DNA of 64,000 nt from positions 1 through 64,000 of the forward strand of contig NZ_JACJTB010000036.1 in the NCBI RefSeq assembly GCF_014698475.1. Reading direction: 5' to 3'. A program made the translations under genes and the position numbers. Under the pieces are notes generated by a model. The model was given only the letters and a program-made list of their open reading frames with translations. It searched no databases and had not been told where the DNA came from. Positions 61,070-64,000 of the stretch are shown piece after piece. Positions within the stretch are counted from its first letter, which is position 1. Each line of letters starts with the position of its first letter. This DNA comes from Nostoc spongiaeforme FACHB-130. Its GTDB lineage: Bacteria > Cyanobacteriota > Cyanobacteriia > Cyanobacteriales > Nostocaceae.

Positions 61070-61912
61070 ATGGTACGACCGCGCAAGGTTTTTGCTCAAC
61101 ATTGGCTCAAAAGTGACAAGGTACTCAACGCAATAGTGCAGGCAGCAGATTGTAGTACAAATGACCGCATCCTGGAAATCGGGCCGGGTACAGGCATTTT
61201 GACACGGCGTTTACTACCTTTGGTAGAGGCTTTATTAGCAGTGGAAATTGATAGGGATTTATGTAAGTTATTAGTCAAAGAATTGGGGAGTAAAGAGAAT
61301 TTTTTATTATTACAAGGTGATTTTTTAGAGTTAGATTTAGCAGCGAATTTAACAGCGTTTCCCAAATTTCAAAACGCGAATAAAGTAGTGGCGAATATTC
61401 CCTACAACATTACTGGGCCAATCATCGAAAAACTATTAGGAACAATTGCCAATCCTAACCCCAAACCATTCGATTCGATAGTGCTATTAATTCAAAAAGA
61501 AGTAGCAGAAAGATTGTATGCTAAAGCCGGGTCAAAAACTTTTGGAGCGTTATCAGTTAGGGTGCAGTATTTAGCAGAATGTGAGTTAATTGGTCCAGTT
61601 CCGGCTAGTGCATTTTATCCAGCGCCAAAAGTAGATTCGGCTGTCGTACGGCTGCGTCCTCGTCAGTTAGAAATTCTTGCCAATGACCCACGCAGATTAG
61701 AGAATCTGGTAAAGTTAGGTTTTGGGTCAAAGCGCAAAATGTTGCGGAACAACTTGCAATCTGTAATTGACCGCGATCGCCTGACCCAATTACTGGAACA
61801 ATTAGAAATAAATCCCCAAGCCAGGGCTGAAGAAATCAGCACTCAGCAATGGGTAACTCTGAGTAACCTACTCAGCACTTTTAACTCAGCACTCAGCACT
61901 CAAGATGCGTAG
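61070..61912 (+). CDS. rsmA: 16S rRNA (adenine1518-N6/1519-N6)-dimethyltransferase
   Basis: 280 residues. VFAQHWLKSDKVL, the SAM site ILEIGPGTGILTRRLL, VVANIPYNITGPI (the NIPY catalytic motif) and SAFYPAPKVDSAVVRL are diagnostic. It dimethylates two adenines in the 3' hairpin of 16S rRNA. The last 20 or so codons (LLSTFNSALSTQDA) are encoded by the reverse complement of the GTGCTGA tandem repeat. The stop overlaps the start of ispE by eight bases. Confidence 0.97.
   Translation: MVRPRKVFAQHWLKSDKVLNAIVQAADCSTNDRILEIGPGTGILTRRLLPLVEALLAVEIDRDLCKLLVKELGSKENFLLLQGDFLELDLAANLTAFPKFQNANKVVANIPYNITGPIIEKLLGTIANPNPKPFDSIVLLIQKEVAERLYAKAGSKTFGALSVRVQYLAECELIGPVPASAFYPAPKVDSAVVRLRPRQLEILANDPRRLENLVKLGFGSKRKMLRNNLQSVIDRDRLTQLLEQLEINPQARAEEISTQQWVTLSNLLSTFNSALSTQDA
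61871..61903 (+). repeat. GTGCTGA tandem repeat (reverse orientation) within the rsmA 3' end
   Basis: CTCAGCAC occurs at 61,871-61,878 and twice more at 61,885-61,900, with related ACTCAGCA at 61,840. These units encode the C-terminal NSALSTQ region of RsmA. Confidence 0.8.
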
Positions 61913-62852
61913 TTACACCCTCATCGCCCCTGCCAAAATTAATTTGTATCTGGAAATCATTGGCGATCGCCCCGATGGTTATCATGAGTTAGTCATGATT
62001 TTGCAAAGCATCGACCTCGCCGACAAAATTTCTGTCCGCGCCATCAGTGAACAAATTATTCGCGTCCACTGTAACCATCCCCAAGTTCCCACCGATAAAA
62101 CTAATCTTGTATATCGCGCCGCCGAATTAATGACCAAACAATTTCCCGAAGCTGCGGCGAAACATGGTGGAGTGGAAATCACATTAGAGAAAAATATTCC
62201 TGTTGCGGCTGGGTTGGCGGGAGGTTCGACAAATGCGGCGGCGGTACTAGTCGGGATAGATTTATTGTGGAACTTGGGACTGACTCAAACAGAAATTGAA
62301 GAGTTGGGTGCTACTTTAGGTTCAGATATACCATTTTGTGTCGCAGGTGGAACAGCGATCGCTACAGGTAGAGGAGAACAACTCGCACCACTACCAAATT
62401 TAGATCATATATATATAGTATTGGCAAAATATCGTAGCCTAGAAGTATCTACCCCTTGGGCATACAAAACCTATCGTCAAGAATTTGGTCATACCTATCT
62501 CAAAGACACCGAAGATTTAACCGCCCGCGCCGCCGCAGTTCATTCCGGTGAAATAGTCCAAGCAATAGTCCGTAAAGATGCAACAGAAATTGCTCAAAAA
62601 CTGCACAATGATTTAGAGCGTGTAGTTTTACCTGCTTATTCTCAAGTCATGCAACTGAGGGAACTGTTTGCAACTCAACCAGGAGTTCTCGGAACTATGA
62701 TGTCTGGTTCTGGGCCGAGTGTGTTTGCAATTGTCGAGTCGGAACCCCAAGCACAAGCAGTCAAACAATACATCAGGGAATCAATTCCTGACGAAGATTT
62801 AGAATTGTTTGTGACTCGCACCATTACACATGGTATTCAGATAGAATCTTAA
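61905..62852 (+). CDS. ispE: 4-diphosphocytidyl-2-C-methyl-D-erythritol kinase
   Basis: 315 residues, a GHMP kinase. APAKINLYLEIIGDRPDGYHEL is the N-terminal motif, PVAAGLAGGSTNAAAVL the ATP loop, GSDIPFCVAGGTA the third block, and GTMMSGSGPSVFAIV the C-terminal motif. It phosphorylates CDP-ME in the MEP pathway that feeds carotenoids, phytol and plastoquinone. Translationally coupled to rsmA. Confidence 0.97.
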   Translation: MRSYTLIAPAKINLYLEIIGDRPDGYHELVMILQSIDLADKISVRAISEQIIRVHCNHPQVPTDKTNLVYRAAELMTKQFPEAAAKHGGVEITLEKNIPVAAGLAGGSTNAAAVLVGIDLLWNLGLTQTEIEELGATLGSDIPFCVAGGTAIATGRGEQLAPLPNLDHIYIVLAKYRSLEVSTPWAYKTYRQEFGHTYLKDTEDLTARAAAVHSGEIVQAIVRKDATEIAQKLHNDLERVVLPAYSQVMQLRELFATQPGVLGTMMSGSGPSVFAIVESEPQAQAVKQYIRESIPDEDLELFVTRTITHGIQIES

Positions 62853-63052
62853 GAAGTAAAAAGGTAATATCCATAAATAAATTTACATCGCTGTCTTGGG
62901 GTTTTCCCTATCGCAGTCCTATTTGAGAGATGAACAAACGATACTAGCGAGACAAGGGAGAGATGTTTGTCAATCATTTAGGATTTCTATATGAGTGACT
63001 GGCGTAGGCTTGTGACTTTTGCTTTTTAACTTTTTACTTTTGCCTTGTTTGT

Positions 63053-63343
63053 TCAAACTAAACCAAATTGATTCTGAAGTTTGAATGCAACAATACCAAG
63101 CAAGACCACAAGTCCTAAAGCTCTGCGAAAATAATTTACACCTTCAAACAATTCTAGCCAAGCCCAAGTAAACAAAGAGCCAGTCGCCAGGGTATCAAAG
63201 ACTAGATGGATTTTCCCAGTCGAAAAAATTAGCGACAATATACTTGTGACAAACCACACAATCAGAGGTAAGTTGGGCATTTGAGCAATGACAATATTAC
63301 CATTGCTATCACGAAAGGTTTTATCAACTAATGTATTGTCCAT
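63053..63343 (-). CDS. Small membrane protein conserved in cyanobacteria
   Basis: About 96 residues from ATG 63,343 (MDNTLVDKTFRDSNGNIVIAQMPNLPLIVWF). Three hydrophobic segments lie at about 24-43, 51-70 and 74-90. An upstream in-frame extension to 63,400 is possible. The role is unknown; similar proteins are seen in other cyanobacteria. Confidence 0.7.
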   Translation of the reverse strand: MDNTLVDKTFRDSNGNIVIAQMPNLPLIVWFVTSILSLIFSTGKIHLVFDTLATGSLFTWAWLELFEGVNYFRRALGLVVLLGIVAFKLQNQFGLV

Positions 63344-63521
63344 AATTTTCGCTTGGAGTTGTTTAATCCAATTAAAACATTCAGACACATCCCAGCCCAA
63401 TGTATCTAATTGCTGATATTGGGGCAGTTCAGATATGTCTGTATGGGTATATTCAGATTAATGCAGCAAGCAAGATACAATTGTGGACATAGCTGAGACG
63501 CGATGGAATTTTTCTGATTGT

Positions 63522-63845
63522 ATGAGTGACCAAAATATCACACCCCAAGAAACCACAACACCAACTCAAGTATCACCACTACGCTGCATCACAGGCGCAA
63601 TCATTTCTAGTGGATTAGCATATACTTTATATTCGCTGATGATTGCGATCGCTACTAACTTCGCCAGCAAACCACTCCATTCTCAAAATGAACTCGTCAT
63701 CAAGATTAGCTCTGCGGTACGCACCTTAGTTGTGGGGATAGTTGCTTTAGGTAGTGGCATATTTGGGATAGTAGCGATCGGTTTAATCGCTCTAGCTGTG
63801 CAACTATTAATACAGCAGCTATCAGCCAAACCAAAGAGCAACTAA
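63522..63845 (+). CDS. DUF3082 membrane protein
   Basis: 107 residues from ATG 63,522. Three helices: a membrane segment after CITGAIISSGLAYTLYSLMIAIATNFA, and VRTLVVGIVALGSGIFGIVAIGLIALAVQLLI. DUF3082 genes follow ispE in many cyanobacterial genomes, as here. Function unknown. A longer start at 63,483 is less likely. Confidence 0.85.
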   Translation: MSDQNITPQETTTPTQVSPLRCITGAIISSGLAYTLYSLMIAIATNFASKPLHSQNELVIKISSAVRTLVVGIVALGSGIFGIVAIGLIALAVQLLIQQLSAKPKSN

Positions 63846-63884
63846 AATCGTGTTCGCTGACAGACTTGAGAATACTGATTTCCT

Positions 63885-63905
63885 ACTCAGCACTCAGCAC
63901 TCACT
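63885..63905. repeat. GTGCTGA tandem repeat (reverse orientation)
   Basis: ACTCAGCACTCAGCACTCA follows the DUF3082 gene. Same family as at 24,084, 38,571, 42,754 and 61,871. Confidence 0.8.
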
Positions 63906-63962
63906 ACTTTGAGATACTATCTCTGACTCACATGCAAGCACTTTTCCAACTGAGTGCAAGTA

Positions 63963-64000
63963 TTAAGAAGCTGCTGCTTTTTTCGCCAATATTTGGGAGG
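63963..64000 (-). CDS. Possible C-terminal end of a gene beyond the window
   Basis: On the minus strand the last bases read SQILAKKAAAS followed by TAA (63,965-63,963), which looks like a natural alanine/lysine-rich C-terminus. Only about 12 codons are visible and another frame is also open, so this is a weak call. Confidence 0.25.
   Translation of the reverse strand, partial: SQILAKKAAAS

Overview
The window comes from a filamentous, heterocyst-type (Nostocales-like) cyanobacterium. The palindrome GCGATCGC (HIP1) recurs throughout, inside and outside genes. The gene content is cyanobacterial: 4-hydroxybenzoate prenyltransferase for plastoquinone, an rsmA-ispE-DUF3082 block, a glycine-rich RRM protein, a cyanophycin-synthetase-like ATP-grasp protein, and several relatives of the Anabaena DNA-rearrangement genes (XisA/XisC-type recombinase, XisH, XisI). 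Base composition is moderately AT-rich. No rRNA, tRNA or CRISPR array was recognised by eye.

Layout. 1-5.3 kb: a PhnD-type binding lipoprotein followed by a membrane histidine kinase, a NADAR enzyme, a DUF6881-like protein and a methyltransferase. 5.6-10.5 kb: a TPR protein that stops inside a repeat, family-4 uracil-DNA glycosylase, a copper-type chaperone plus DUF305 pair, an RRM protein, and a complete ISAs1-type element (10-bp target duplication, frame broken at A8). 10.7-25.3 kb: kinase-FGE fusion, orphan potC, glycosyltransferase, DUF4189, DUF1499, aminotransferase, ATP-grasp, Ppx/GppA, PlqA, a SLOG-fold protein and a diguanylate cyclase. 26-42.9 kb: second copper-type chaperone, alaS, two toxin-antitoxin loci (one decayed), a NOL1/NOP2/Sun methyltransferase, the DUF2157-GDYXXLXY pair, an OYE-family reductase, YjbQ, Nif3, a beta-CASP MBL protein and a 40-residue membrane protein. 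43.3-60.9 kb: an accessory region with ParA-RHH, decayed xisI, a TMEM175-type channel, an EACC1-like gene overlapping a caspase-FGE gene, parDE, an HsdR-N-like nuclease, three Uma2 genes, a six-PAS histidine kinase, a XisA/XisC-like recombinase, xisH (nonsense codon) with xisI, and higA beside a dead higB. 61-64 kb returns to housekeeping genes (rsmA-ispE-DUF3082).

The strongest signal is the 3' end of the caspase-FGE gene (about 48,698-48,772). Nearly every variable codon there is one that adenine-specific mutagenesis could make from AAY. It is followed by an invariant GFRVV tail and a GC hairpin just past the stop, as in the variable region of a diversity-generating retroelement (DGR). No reverse transcriptase or template repeat is seen here, so the system would have to work in trans. 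With the overlapping EACC1-like gene this suggests a diversifying caspase-effector conflict system.

Other themes: (i) toxins or effectors decayed beside an intact partner (higB, a PIN toxin, xisH, xisI, an Rpn nuclease); (ii) dense interspersed repeats that act as terminators, flank cassettes, supply protein C-termini, and in one case lie in frame within a coding linker. Everything here is read by eye; family names are recognition calls, not search results.
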